Origin: Phycomyces nitens
Taxonomy: Eukaryota; Mucoromycota; Mucoromycetes; Mucorales; Phycomycetaceae
Assembly (NCBI GenBank): GCA_022702545.1
Contig: JAHRBC010000008.1
Location: forward strand, 1,054,001-1,118,000
Direction of reading: 5' to 3'
DNA length: 64,000 bases
Positions within the stretch are counted from its first letter, which is position 1; each line of letters starts with the position of its first letter. The notes below the pieces were generated by a model, which saw nothing but the letters and a program-made list of their open reading frames with translations, did no database searches and was not told where the DNA came from. Position numbers and translations under genes: made by a program. Below, piece by piece: positions 47,723 through 63,170 of this stretch.

Positions 47723-50700
47723 AGGAATATGAGATATTTTATTTATATGGATTGAGAAGATAAGGGTTTGGGTGTGACGTTGAGTAAAAAGATTTTGTTG
47801 AATGAATGAATGAATGAATGAATGATTGAAGAGAAGGGGTAGAAGGATGAGAGTGAGTTTTATTGAATTTGAGTTGATTAGTTTGTTGTTGTTGAGATAA
47901 GTATGTGATATATTGTATGATATATTGTATGATTGTATTTTGTGAGTAAGGATTGAAAAATTGAGGTTAGATAGGGGGTATGATAAGAATTGCGGGATTT
48001 AAGGATTTGTGGAGAAAGTATAGTTTGTATAAAGTGAAAAAGAGTTTTTGAAGTGGGATATGTGGATTTTAAATGATTATTGTATGTGTGTTTGTGGTTG
48101 AGAGGGGTTGAGAGGGGAGAATTGATTGAATTGATTGAATTGAAGGAGATTGTGGATGTAATGATCCAGTATGGATAAGATGGGATGGATTTATAGAGTT
48201 TTTTGAAATATGGGATTATTGAGCGAACAAGTGTTTAGATTTGATTGGGTTAGTGTTGAGTGTATTGAATAAATGATTTAATAGAGGATCGATTAGTAGA
48301 AAAAGAGTTGAAAGACTAATAAAAAGGTTTAAAGATGGATATGATGGATTGGGATTTTGGGTGGGATTTTTTGCAGTGAAGATTTTGTAGCTGGTTAAAT
48401 TGATCGAATGTGTCAAGGGGACTGAGAGACTATATTATTCTTATTTTTTGATATTACTAAATTATGTGGATTGCGGTCAAATCAACAGAGATCAGATACA
48501 AGCTTGATAATGGATTCTATGGTGGGCGGTGTAATATAGGCTAATATTGATTGTATATTGATTATAAGGAGCGATTTGTATGTAACTAAATGATCACAGC
48601 TAATATACGGAATTGTTTTCGGGTGCAAGAAATTGAAAACGATCCAGACTTGGATCCATCCAATTCGTACTTGTATTAGTTTATTGCGATTATAAAAACT
48701 TTGAATATGAATTGTGTTGTATGGTATATATTGAATTTTTATTATTATTGTTATTACTAGTCATTGATAAATTAAAAAATACAATAAAACGTAATTATTT
48801 AAGGTTATCATTCAGATAATGCTTTTTTGAATTCATATAGGTAATTCATATGTAAGCAAGGTCATCATCATGATATTAAATAAATACGTACGCATTTATT
48901 TGTGCTTCGTCAAGCACTTTGCCCCACGATTCCCCAACACCCGTAGGTAGTAGACGCCCTACTTTTTCAACCTGCAAACTTCCTCCCACCAGATACCGGC
49001 CTGAACAGATACCTGGCTGCGGACACCCCACACTTAAGACCTTGCAGATGCATGGCTACCACAATACTTCCCCTCACCCGTAGGTAGTAGACGCCCTACT
49101 TTTTCAACCTGCAGACTTCCTCCCACCAGATACCGGCTTGAACGACTACCTGGCTGCGGACGCCCCACCCCACATTTTGAGACCCTGGAACCCCACCACC
49201 ATTAAGGCAGTGGGATAACCTCCCCACGCACTTTCGTGTCTATGGGAAAAGAGCTATACATAGTATTAGGCTTATGTTTTACTTGGCGATTACAAATAAA
49301 AAGAAGAGGTACTTACAGTTGACAGTCCACAGTCCACAGTCCAGAGTCTACAGTCTACAGTCTACAGTCTACATCTCCACATCCACATTCACATCCACAT
49401 CCACAATCTGCAAGTCCACTGTCAAAAATCCGCTCTACAGTCCACAGTCCACAGTCCACGGTCTAAAGTGCATAAGACCGGGTCCAGTTAGTGATGTTGT
49501 TTGTAATGTGCTAATTGCAATGCGTACTTACATCGTCATCGGCAAAAAAGGGCCCAAGCTGAGGTCAGCAATGAAAAGTAGTAAGCTGGTGTACAAGAGA
49601 AAGGCGCTCTCCCCAAGTTCCCACTGTTGTTTATTTCTTATGGGAAAATTTTCAGTCAAACTTTTATTTGACAGAGTGATCAAGTCATGTGAGCTCTATG
49701 GCTTACCACTGTGAGAATCCTTCATATTATGTGAGGGTTTGGCGCCCTGCAACGGCTCAATAGCTTGATAATCTCTGCTTTTAGACGATTTTTCTTTACT
49801 GCTTGTATAACTTTTCTATTATTTATTGAATTTGAATATCTAGGCGATATTAAACAGCGAAAATGCCGTAGCTATATAGTTTATTAGAGTTTAATATAGT
49901 GTAGGCTAATATAATCGATTCAATATAATAGCTGTAATTACTAATAGTTTGTAGACATTTTTATATGTTTTACTTTCTTTCTTTTCGGCAGATAATGCGT
50001 ACAGCCGTTGTGGTACCATTGTTCTGTCAAAGGCTTCCTAAATTTAGGGGAAAGCATATTATAGATTAGGAAGGAATAGAATACAAGAAAACGCCGTGAC
50101 TCGGTATGATTGTAAGTAGAAGGGCAGGTTGGAGTGGGATTATCTCTGGATAGTTAATATTAGATAAATTGGATAAATATGATAAATCTGTTAATATTTG
50201 GTGAGTGTGTCAAAAGAGAATTATATAGAAAAATGTTGTTTTTGACACTACCAAGGTATATTATCAGTATTTTGGAGCATTTTAAAAATTCACAATTCCT
50301 TTCGTTGCTGCACATAATCGAAATGTACAAGGACAGCATGAATAAAGAAGAATAGACAGGCTCCGGTGTTTTGGAGGACTCTTTTACTTTACAAACGGCC
50401 AGGAACGGCGGCAGATGGTACAAAATACATGCTACCAACAGTTCAGGCCTATCTGATTTTGTGTCACCATACAATCTATGCTTTCGCATACAGACGTTTT
50501 TATGCCTGGGCTCATCTTTTAGAACGGTGAGCGTTACTTTAACTTTGTTAGAGAGTGGACACAAAGTTACCTCTGTCAAAAGCACAGTGTACAGAGCGCA
50601 CTTATTCTTTTCCGGACACTTTTTTATACTTCTTGGATCCTTTCTTGAATGACCCTCATCAAAGATTGACACTAGGTTGAAACAGTGTTACTAGCCAATT

Positions 50701-52877
50701 GAAAACATTCCCACAAAATGGCCAAGGGGGTATAAAGTGTAAACAAAGCAGCCGATTCTGCAAATGAGCCATCCAGCCAAACTCCATTTTTTAACAAATG
50801 CTTTTATCCCCCTAACTAGCAGGCTAACGCTATGATTTTATTGCTGAAATGGATTTCTTAGACGTTTGAAAATATTTGAGTCTATTCATGATTTTATAAT
50901 GGCCAACTAGAAAGCTATTTTACTCACTATTTAATCTTGAAACCATAATCCCAATCCCAGATTAACATCCAACATAATAGAGCCAGAAGGATGGGGCTAT
51001 ACCAGAATTTTAGCCCTTAAATATATCCAGTTTAAACATACAAGGACAAGAAATGCTATATCGCATGAAACATAACGAATTTTCGGTTGTTGTAGAGTGT
51101 ACCATCAATCAACTTAAAGTGCGCTTGTAAAGGACTGAGCATTCGGCTTTTCTCAAAAGACAATAATACATATACACCAGAGTGAATATCTTTAGGAAAA
51201 GTGCGGTTTACTTTGTGCTATTATATACTAGAATGGCAGAGCGCATATTCTGGGTGCCTGTAGATACACATGCTTGAAAAATAAATTTTCAAACACCCCA
51301 GTGATAAACCTAATATATATATATATATACTTGACATTAAATAGCAGTCGGTATGACCATACTAGACGCTCTCACTACTCTCATCCACCATCCTCATAAT
51401 TAGAAACATTCTTGTATAATAGCAGAATATAATGTTTTAAAAAATACCCCAAAAAAAATGGTATCCAGGTTGCGATTCACTATAACAAATGGTCCAACCT
51501 CTCCTAAAAAATACACCCCAAGACTATAATAGAGCCTCAATTTTCTTGTATTGTTTAATGGTACAAGGGGTTGTTGCGGACAGTATGGTTCCGTGTCTGC
51601 AGATGCATGCAATCTTCATTCCGTCTATGTTAAGCCTCATCATGATTTATTTCTTAAATATCAAAGGGTTTGAAAAAATAAAAACAAAAAAAGTCTGTGG
51701 GATGAGCATCTTGTACTTTGGACATGCTGTCAACGATGCCGATTGAATTCAAGAGATTGAGAAAAGAAAAAGTTTAAATGTTAGAATGAGTAATAGTAAT
51801 AGTCGCGAATAATACGGTGAAAGCTTTGAATAGGTACCCAGCACAAATAGTTAGAGAGAGTGAGAGAGTGAGTGAGTCAGTAGTTAAGGTTTCTTAGTTG
51901 GAGATACAAATAATTATTTATAGTATTTATAGGTTTCTACAGGCAAAAATACATGGCGTCTATTTACTAATAATGTCATAGTTGGTCTATACATGAGAAT
52001 AAATTTATTTGGGAACCAAAGCAATACAAGACATCTGGAATGAAGCAGGCCTTGGAATGTATATTGTTGTATTTCGATTATATAAAGATGTCCAGCCATT
52101 TATTAAATATTTGGACAGATACAAGATATATTGTGTGTTAGTGTGTCAGATATTTATAAATTAGTTATCCGCCTCTAAGTGTCATATCTATTTGCACCAT
52201 CGATTTGCGAATACGGGGGACAAAAATCTTATTTTATAAAAAATGGAGGAAAAAAATTACGATGATTTAATTGATGTCCTTGGTATTAAGGGGTGAATAG
52301 GATATAAATCAACGTAATCTACACTGTAGCGAACAAACATAAACATTGAGACTGAAAATACATATGATTTTGCGAATACGGGGGACAAAAATCTTATTTT
52401 TAAAAAAATAGGAAAAAAATTACGATGATTTAATTGATTTCCTTGGTATTAAGGGGTGAATAGGATATAAATCAACGTAATCTACACTGTAGCGAATAAA
52501 CATAAACATTGAGACTGAAAATACAGACAAATACAGACAAATATAGAGAACATCCTATTGGTTACATTCAATGCACCTTTATGCACCTTTATGCACGTCT
52601 AGGTTAATAGTATTATTCCCTTGTCTTCCTTGTAAAGATACTTCATAAAACCAATCTACGGATTGTGGTAGGTGATATATTTTGTATCTGGGAATGTCTG
52701 CAACTTTCATTCGGCCAATTTTAACCCCAATTACGATTCCTTTTCTTAAATCAAAGTGTATACAGAGTATTATGGGGGCCGAGTGTTTTATACCTTCAGC
52801 ATGTTGCAAAATATGACAACCCAATTCAAGAGATTAAGAAAGAAAATTTTAAAGGTGGGGAAAGAAATTAAGAGGTG
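47723..52877 (+). repeat. Megasatellite unit 9 (B type, 5155 bp)
   Basis: First complete B unit: two 137-bp subrepeats (from 48939 and 49076), fewer heptamers (from 49313), a five-fold TGAA run, and about 18 single-base differences from A in the first 800 bp. A small duplication (CCCCACCCCAC near 49161) is private to this unit. Confidence 0.97.
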
Positions 52878-55800
52878 AGGAATATGAGATATTTTATTTA
52901 TATGGATTGAGAAGATAAGGGTTTGGGTGTGACGTTGAGTAAAAAGATTTTGTTGAATGAATGAATGAATGAATGAATGATTGAAGAGAAGGGGTAGAAG
53001 GATGAGAGTGAGTTTTATTGAATTTGAGTTGATTAGTTTGTTGTTGTTGAGATAAGTATGTGATATATTGTATGATATATTGTATGATTGTATTTTGTGA
53101 GTAAGGATTGAAAAATTGAGGTTAGATAGGGGGTATGATAAGAATTGCGGGATTTAAGGATTTGTGGAGAAAGTATAGTTTGTATAAAGTGAAAAAGAGT
53201 TTTTGAAGTGGGATATGTGGATTTTAAATGATTATTGTATGTGTGTTTGTGGTTGAGAGGGGTTGAGAGGGGAGAATTGATTGAATTGATTGAATTGAAG
53301 GAGATTGTGGATGTAATGATCCAGTATGGATAAGATGGGATGGATTTATAGAGTTTTTTGAAATATGGGATTATTGAGCGAACAAGTGTTTAGATTTGAT
53401 TGGGTTAGTGTTGAGTGTATTGAATAAATGATTTAATAGAGGATCGATTAGTAGAAAAAGAGTTGAAAGACTAATAAAAAGGTTTAAAGATGGATATGAT
53501 GGATTGGGATTTTGGGTGGGATTTTTTGCAGTGAAGATTTTGTAGCTGGTTAAATTGATCGAATGTGTCAAGGGGACTGAGAGACTATATTATTCTTATT
53601 TTTTGATATTACTAAATTATGTGGATTGCGGTCAAATCAACAGAGATCAGATACAAGCTTGATAATGGATTCTATGGTGGGCGGTGTAATATAGGCTAAT
53701 ATTGATTGTATATTGATTATAAGGAGCGATTTGTATGTAACTAAATGATCACAGCTAATATACGGAATTGTTTTCGGGTGCAAGAAATTGAAAACGATCC
53801 AGACTTGGATCCATCCAATTCGTACTTGTATTAGTTTATTGCGATTATAAAAACTTTGAATATGAATTGTGTTGTATGGTATATATTGAATTTTTATTAT
53901 TATTGTTATTACTAGTCATTGATAAATTAAAAAATACAATAAAACGTAATTATTTAAGGTTATCATTCAGATAATGCTTTTTTGAATTCATATAGGTAAT
54001 TCATATGTAAGCAAGGTCATCATCATGATATTAAATAAATACGTACGCATTTATTTGTGCTTCGTCAAGCACTTTGCCCCACGATTCCCCAACACCCGTA
54101 GGTAGTAGACGCCCTACTTTTTCAACCTGCAAACTTCCTCCCACCAGATACCGGCCTGAACAGATACCTGGCTGCGGACACCCCACACTTAAGACCTTGC
54201 AGATGCATGGCTACCACAATACTTCCCCTCACCCGTAGGTAGTAGACGCCCTACTTTTTCAACCTGCAGACTTCCTCCCACCAGATACCGGCTTGAACGA
54301 CTACCTGGCTGCCTGCGGACGCCCCACATTTTGAGACCCTGGAACCCCACCACCATTAAGGCAGTGGGATAACCTCCCCACGCACTTTCGTGTCTATGGG
54401 AAAAGAGCTATACATAGTATTAGGCTTATGTTTTACTTGGCGATTACAAATAAAAAGAAGAGGTACTTACAGTTGACAGTCCACAGTCCACAGTCCAGAG
54501 TCTACAGTCTACAGTCTACATCTCCACATCCACATTCACATCTCACATCCACAATCTGCAAGTCCACTGTCAAAAATCCGCTCTACAGTCCACAGTCCAC
54601 AGTCCACGGTCTAAAGTGCATAAGACCGGGTCCAGTTAGTGATGTTGTTTGTAATGTGCTAATTGCAATGCGTACTTACATCGTCATCGGCAAAAAAGGG
54701 CCCAAGCTGAGGTCAGCAATGAAAAGTAGTAAGCTGGTGTACAAGAGAAAGGCGCTCTCCCCAAGTTCCCACTGTTGTTTATTTCTTATGGGAAAATTTT
54801 CAGTCAAACTTTTATTTGACAGAGTGATCAAGTCATGTGAGCTCTATGGCTTACCACTGTGAGAATCCTTCATATTATGTGAGGGTTTGGCGCCCTGCAA
54901 CGGCTCAATAGCTTGATAATCTCTGCTTTTAGACGATTTTTCTTTACTGCTTGTATAACTTTTCTATTATTTATTGAATTTGAATATCTAGGCGATATTA
55001 AACAGCGAAAATGCCGTAGCTATATAGTTTATTAGAGTTTAATATAGTGTAGGCTAATATAATCGATTCAATATAATAGCTGTAATTACTAATAGTTTGT
55101 AGACATTTTTATATGTTTTACTTTCTTTCTTTTCGGCAGATAATGCGTACAGCCGTTGTGGTACCATTGTTCTGTCAAAGGCTTCCTAAATTTAGGGGAA
55201 AGCATATTATAGATTAGGAAGGAATAGAATACAAGAAAACGCCGTGACTCGGTATGATTGTAAGTAGAAGGGCAGGTTGGAGTGGGATTATCTCTGGATA
55301 GTTAATATTAGATAAATTGGATAAATATGATAAATCTGTTAATATTTGGTGAGTGTGTCAAAAGAGAATTATATAGAAAAATGTTGTTTTTGACACTACC
55401 AAGGTATATTATCAGTATTTTGGAGCATTTTAAAAATTCACAATTCCTTTCGTTGCTGCACATAATCGAAATGTACAAGGACAGCATGAATAAAGAAGAA
55501 TAGACAGGCTCCGGTGTTTTGGAGGACTCTTTTACTTTACAAACGGCCAGGAACGGCGGCAGATGGTACAAAATACATGCTACCAACAGTTCAGGCCTAT
55601 CTGATTTTGTGTCACCATACAATCTATGCTTTCGCATACAGACGTTTTTATGCCTGGGCTCATCTTTTAGAACGGTGAGCGTTACTTTAACTTTGTTAGA
55701 GAGTGGACACAAAGTTACCTCTGTCAAAAGCACAGTGTACAGAGCGCACTTATTCTTTTCCGGACACTTTTTTATACTTCTTGGATCCTTTCTTGAATGA

Positions 55801-58030
55801 CCCTCATCAAAGATTGACACTAGGTTGAAACAGTGTTACTAGCCAATTGAAAACATTCCCACAAAATGGCCAAGGGGGTATAAAGTGTAAACAAAGCAGC
55901 CGATTCTGCAAATGAGCCATCCAGCCAAACTCCATTTTTTAACAAATGCTTTTATCCCCCTAACTAGCAGGCTAACGCTATGATTTTATTGCTGAAATGG
56001 ATTTCTTAGACGTTTGAAAATATTTGAGTCTATTCATGATTTTATAATGGCCAACTAGAAAGCTATTTTACTCACTATTTAATCTTGAAACCATAATCCC
56101 AATCCCAGATTAACATCCAACATAATAGAGCCAGAAGGATGGGGCTATACCAGAATTTTAGCCCTTAAATATATCCAGTTTAAACATACAAGGACAAGAA
56201 ATGCTATATCGCATGAAACATAACGAATTTTCGGTTGTTGTAGAGTGTACCATCAATCAACTTAAAGTGCGCTTGTAAAGGACTGAGCATTCGGCTTTTC
56301 TCAAAAGACAATAATACATATACACCAGAGTGAATATCTTTAGGAAAAGTGCGGTTTACTTTGTGCTATTATATACTAGAATGGCAGAGCGCATATTCTG
56401 GGTGCCTGTAGATACACATGCTTGAAAAATAAATTTTCAAACACCCCAGTGATAAACCTAATATATATATATATATACTTGACATTAAATAGCAGTCGGT
56501 ATGACCATACTAGACGCTCTCACTACTCTCATCCACCATCCTCATAATTAGAAACATTCTTGTATAATAGCAGAATATAATGTTTTAAAAAATACCCCAA
56601 AAAAAATGGTATCCAGGTTGCGATTCACTATAACAAATGGTCCAACCTCTCCTAAAAAAATACACCCCAAGACTATAATAGAGCCTCAATTTTCTTGTAT
56701 TGTTTAATGGTACAAGGGGTTGTTGCGGACAGTATGGTTCCGTGTCTGCAGATGCATGCAATCTTCATTCCGTCTATGTTAAGCCTCATCATGATTTATT
56801 TCTTAAATATCAAAGGGTTTGAAAAATAAAAACAAAAAAAGTCTGTGGATGAGCATCTTGTACTTTGGACATGCTGTCAACGATGCCGATTGAATTCAAG
56901 AGATTGAGAAAAGAAAAAGTTTAAATGTTAGAATGAGTAATAGTAATAGTCGCGAATAATACGGTGAAAGCTTTGAATAGGTACCCAGCACAAATAGTTA
57001 GAGAGAGTGAGAGAGTGAGTGAGTCAGTAGTTAAGGTTTCTTAGTTGGAGATACAAATAATTATTTATAGTATTTATAGGTTTCTACAGGCAAAAATACA
57101 TGGCGTCTATTTACTAATAATGTCATAGTTGGTCTATACATGAGAATAAATTTATTTGGGAACCAAAGCAATACAAGACATCTGGAATGAAGCAGGCCTT
57201 GGAATGTATATTGTTGTATTTCGATTATATAAAGATGTCCAGCCATTTATTAAATATTTGGACAGATACAAGATATATTGTGTGTTAGTGTGTCAGATAT
57301 TTATAAATTAGTTATCCGCCTCTAAGTGTCATATCTATTTGCACCATCGATTTGCGAATACGGGGGACAAAAATCTTATTTTATAAAAAAAATGGAGGAA
57401 AAAAATTACGATGATTTAATTGATGTCCTTGGTATTAAGGGGTGAATAGGATATAAATCAACGTAATCTACACTGTAGCGAACAAACATAAACATTGAGA
57501 CTGAAAATACATATGATTTTGCGAATACGGGGGACAAAAATCTTATTTTTTAAAAAAAATAGGAAAAAAAAATTACGATGATTTAATTGATTTCCTTGGT
57601 ATTAAGGGGTGAATAGGATATAAATCAACGTAATCTACACTGTAGCGAATAAACATAAACATTGAGACTGAAAATACAGACAAATACAGACAAATATAGA
57701 GAACATCCTATTGGTTACATTCAATGCACCTTTATGCACCTTTATGCACGTCTAGGTTAATAGTATTATTCCCTTGTCTTCCTTGTAAAGATACTTCATA
57801 AAACCAATCTACGGATTGTGGTAGGTGATATATTTTGTATCTGGGAATGTCTGCAACTTTCATTCGGCCAATTTTAACCCCAATTACGATTCCTTTTCTT
57901 AAATCAAAGTGTATACAGAGTATTATGGGGGCCGAGTGTTTTATACCTTCAGCATGTTGCAAAATATGACAACCCAATTCAAGAGATTAAGAAAGAAAAT
58001 TTTAAAGGTGGGGAAAGAAATTAAGAGGTG
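52878..58030 (+). repeat. Megasatellite unit 10 (B type, 5153 bp)
   Basis: B unit with subrepeats from 54094 and 54231. A four-base duplication (GGCTGCCTGCGG near 54307) is private to this unit. It lacks a G near 56847, as in unit 7, and has a shortened A run near 56824. Confidence 0.97.
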
Positions 58031-61000
58031 AGGAATATGAGATATTTTATTTATATGGATTGAGAAGATAAGGGTTTGGGTGTGACGTTGAGTAAAAAGA
58101 TTTTGTTGAATGAATGAATGAATGAATGAATGATTGAAGAGAAGGGGTAGAAGGATGAGAGTGAGTTTTATTGAATTTGAGTTGATTAGTTTGTTGTTGT
58201 TGAGATAAGTATGTGATATATTGTATGATATATTGTATGATTGTATTTTGTGAGTAAGGATTGAAAAATTGAGGTTAGATAGGGGGTATGATAAGAATTG
58301 CGGGATTTAAGGATTTGTGGAGAAAGTATAGTTTGTATAAAGTGAAAAAGAGTTTTTGAAGTGGGATATGTGGATTTTAAATGATTATTGTATGTGTGTT
58401 TGTGGTTGAGAGGGGTTGAGAGGGGAGAATTGATTGAATTGATTGAATTGAAGGAGATTGTGGATGTAATGATCCAGTATGGATAAGATGGGATGGATTT
58501 ATAGAGTTTTTGAAATATGGGATTATTGAGCGAACAAGTGTTTAGATTTGATTGGGTTAGTGTTGAGTGTATTGAATAAATGATTTAATAGAGGATCGAT
58601 TAGTAGAAAAAGAGTTGAAAGACTAATAAAAAGGTTTAAAGATGGATATGATGGATTGGGATTTTGGGTGGGATTTTTTGCAGTGAAGATTTTGTAGCTG
58701 GTTAAATTGATCGAATGTGTCAAGGGGACTGAGAGACTATATTATTCTTATTTTTTGATATTACTAAATTATGTGGATTGCGGTCAAATCAACAGAGATC
58801 AGATACAAGCTTGATAATGGATTCTATGGTGGGCGGTGTAATATAGGCTAATATTGATTGTATATTGATTATAAGGAGCGATTTGTATGTAACTAAATGA
58901 TCACAGCTAATATACGGAATTGTTTTCGGGTGCAAGAAATTGAAAACGATCCAGACTTGGATCCATCCAATTCGTACTTGTATTAGTTTATTGCGATTAT
59001 AAAAACTTTGAATATGAATTGTGTTGTATGGTATATATTGAATTTTTATTATTATTGTTATTACTAGTCATTGATAAATTAAAAAATACAATAAAACGTA
59101 ATTATTTAAGGTTATCATTCAGATAATGCTTTTTTGAATTCATATAGGTAATTCATATGTAAGCAAGGTCATCATCATGATATTAAATAAATACGTACGC
59201 ATTTATTTGTGCTTCGTCAAGCACTTTGCCCCACGATTCCCCAACACCCGTAGGTAGTAGACGCCCTACTTTTTCAACCTGCAAACTTCCTCCCACCAGA
59301 TACCGGCCTGAACAGATACCTGGCTGCGGACACCCCACACTTAAGACCTTGCAGATGCATGGCTACCACAATACTTCCCCTCACCCGTAGGTAGTAGACG
59401 CCCTACTTTTTCAACCTGCAGACTTCCTCCCACCAGATACCGGCTTGAACGACTACCTGGCTGCGGACGCCCCACATTTTGAGACCCTGGAACCCCACCA
59501 CCATTAAGGCAGTGGGATAACCTCCCCACGCACTTTCGTGTCTATGGGAAAAGAGCTATACATAGTATTAGGCTTATGTTTTACTTGGCGATTACAAATA
59601 AAAAGAAGAGGTACTTACAGTTGACAGTCCACAGTCCACAGTCCAGAGTCTACAGTCTACATTCCCACATCCACATCTACATTCCCACATCCACAATCTG
59701 CAAGTCCACTGTCAAAAATCCGCTCTACAGTCCACAGTCCACAGTCCACGGTCTAAAGTGCATAAGACCGGGTCCAGTTAGTGATGTTGTTTGTAATGTG
59801 CTAATTGCAATGCGTACTTACATCGTCATCGGCAAAAAGGGCCCAAGCTGAGGTCAGCAATGAAAAGTAGTAAGCTGGTGTACAAGAGAAAGGCGCTCTC
59901 CCCAAGTTCCCACTGTTGTTTATTTCTTATGGGAAAATTTTCAGTCAAACTTTTATTTGACAGAGTGATCAAGTCATGTGAGCTCTATGGCTTACCACTG
60001 TGAGAATCCTTCATATTATGTGAGGGTTTGGCGCCCTGCAACGGCTCAATAGCTTGATAATCTCTGCTTTTAGACGATTTTTCTTTACTGCTTGTATAAC
60101 TTTTCTATTATTTATTGAATTTGAATATCTAGGCGATATTAAACAGCGAAAATGCCGTAGCTATATAGTTTATTAGAGTTTAATATAGTGTAGGCTAATA
60201 TAATCGATTCAATATAATAGCTGTAATTACTAATAGTTTGTAGACATTTTTATATGTTTTACTTTCTTTCTTTTCGGCAGATAATGCGTACAGCCGTTGT
60301 GGTACCATTGTTCTGTCAAAGGCTTCCTAAATTTAGGGGAAAGCATATTATAGATTAGGAAGGAATAGAATACAAGAAAACGCCGTGACTCGGTATGATT
60401 GTAAGTAGAAGGGCAGGTTGGAGTGGGATTATCTCTGGATAGTTAATATTAGATAAATTGGATAAATATGATAAATCTGTTAATATTTGGTGAGTGTGTC
60501 AAAAGAGAATTATATAGAAAAATGTTGTTTTTGACACTACCAAGGTATATTATCAGTATTTTGGAGCATTTTAAAAATTCACAATTCCTTTCGTTGCTGC
60601 ACATAATCGAAATGTACAAGGACAGCATGAATAAAGAAGAATAGACAGGCTCCGGTGTTTTGGAGGACTCTTTTACTTTACAAACGGCCAGGAACGGCGG
60701 CAGATGGTACAAAATACATGCTACCAACAGTTCAGGCCTATCTGATTTTGTGTCACCATACAATCTATGCTTTCGCATACAGACGTTTTTATGCCTGGGC
60801 TCATCTTTTAGAACGGTGAGCGTTACTTTAACTTTGTTAGAGAGTGGACACAAAGTTACCTCTGTCAAAAGCACAGTGTACAGAGCGCACTTATTCTTTT
60901 CCGGACACTTTTTTATACTTCTTGGATCCTTTCTTGAATGACCCTCATCAAAGATTGACACTAGGTTGAAACAGTGTTACTAGCCAATTGAAAACATTCC

Positions 61001-63170
61001 CACAAAATGGCCAAGGGGGTATAAAGTGTAAACAAAGCAGCCGATTCTGCAAATGAGCCATCCAGCCAAACTCCATTTTTTAACAAATGCTTTTATCCCC
61101 CTAACTAGCAGGCTAACGCTATGATTTTATTGCTGAAATGGATTTCTTAGACGTTTGAAAATATTTGAGTCTATTCATGATTTTATAATGGCCAACTAGA
61201 AAGCTATTTTACTCACTATTTAATCTTGAAACCATAATCCCAATCCCAGATTAACATCCAACATAATAGAGCCAGAAGGATGGGGCTATACCAGAATTTT
61301 AGCCCTTAAATATATCCAGTTTAAACATACAAGGACAAGAAATGCTATATCGCATGAAACATAACGAATTTTCGGTTGTTGTAGAGTGTACCATCAATCA
61401 ACTTAAAGTGCGCTTGTAAAGGACTGAGCATTCGGCTTTTCTCAAAAGACAATAATACATATACACCAGAGTGAATATCTTTAGGAAAAGTGCGGTTTAC
61501 TTTGTGCTATTATATACTAGAATGGCAGAGCGCATATTCTGGGTGCCTGTAGATACACATGCTTGAAAAATAAATTTTCAAACACCCCAGTGATAAACCT
61601 AATATATATATATATATACTTGACATTAAATAGCAGTCGGTATGACCATACTAGACGCTCTCACTACTCTCATCCACCATCCTCATAATTAGAAACATTC
61701 TTGTATAATAGCAGAATATAATGTTTTAAAAAATACCCCAAAAAAAATGGTATCCAGGTTGCGATTCACTATAACAAATGGTCCAACCTCTCCTAAAAAA
61801 ATACACCCCAAGACTATAATAGAGCCTCAATTTTCTTGTATTGTTTAATGGTACAAGGGGTTGTTGCGGACAGTATGGTTCCGTGTCTGCAGATGCATGC
61901 AATCTTCATTCCGTCTATGTTAAGCCTCATCATGATTTATTTCTTAAATATCAAAGGGTTTGAAAAAATAAAAACAAAAAAAGTCTGTGGGATGAGCATC
62001 TTGTACTTTGGACATGCTGTCAACGATGCCGATTGAATTCAAGAGATTGAGAAAAGAAAAAGTTTAAATGTTAGAATGAGTAATAGTAATAGTCGCGAAT
62101 AATACGGTGAAAGCTTTGAATAGGTACCCAGCACAAATAGTTAGAGAGAGTGAGAGAGTGAGTGAGTCAGTAGTTAAGGTTTCTTAGTTGGAGATACAAA
62201 TAATTATTTATAGTATTTATAGGTTTCTACAGGCAAAAATACATGGCGTCTATTTACTAATAATGTCATAGTTGGTCTATACATGAGAATAAATTTATTT
62301 GGGAACCAAAGCAATACAAGACATCTGGAATGAAGCAGGCCTTGGAATGTATATTGTTGTATTTCGATTATATAAAGATGTCCAGCCATTTATTAAATAT
62401 TTGGACAGATACAAGATATATTGTGTGTTAGTGTGTCAGATATTTATAAATTAGTTATCCGCCTCTAAGTGTCATATCTATTTGCACCATCGATTTGCGA
62501 ATACGGGGGACAAAAATCTTATTTTATAAAAAAAATGGAGGAAAAAAATTACGATGATTTAATTGATGTCCTTGGTATTAAGGGGTGAATAGGATATAAA
62601 TCAACGTAATCTACACTGTAGCGAACAAACATAAACATTGAGACTGAAAATACATATGATTTTGCGAATACGGGGGACAAAAATCTTATTTTTAAAAAAA
62701 ATAGGAAAAAAATTACGATGATTTAATTGATTTCCTTGGTATTAAGGGGTGAATAGGATATAAATCAACGTAATCTACACTGTAGCGAATAAACATAAAC
62801 ATTGAGACTGAAAATACAGACAAATACAGACAAATATAGAGAACATCCTATTGGTTACATTCAATGCACCTTTATGCACCTTTATGCACGTCTAGGTTAA
62901 TAGTATTATTCCCTTGTCTTCCTTGTAAAGATACTTCATAAAACCAATCTACGGATTGTGGTAGGTGATATATTTTGTATCTGGGAATGTCTGCAACTTT
63001 CATTCGGCCAATTTTAACCCCAATTACGATTCCTTTTCTTAAATCAAAGTGTATACAGAGTATTATGGGGGCCGAGTGTTTTATACCTTCAGCATGTTGC
63101 AAAATATGACAACCCAATTCAAGAGATTAAGAAAGAAAATTTTAAAGGTGGGGAAAGAAATTAAGAGGTG
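58031..63170 (+). repeat. Megasatellite unit 11 (B type, 5140 bp)
   Basis: B unit and the shortest full copy; subrepeats from 59246 and 59383. Its heptamer block is further reduced (about six units from 59617). One A is lost near 59833, which closes a small frame that is open in the other units. Confidence 0.97.

Noticed and set aside
48216..48416. 66-codon minus-strand frame found only in B units
   Set aside because: It lies in the C-depleted segment, whose minus strand almost lacks G. Stops TGA and TAG become rare, so open frames arise by composition.
59341..59529. 62-codon minus-strand frame with Gly/Arg/Ser-rich product
   Set aside because: It is the reverse translation of a C-rich 137-bp subrepeat plus following sequence and opens only in unit 11.
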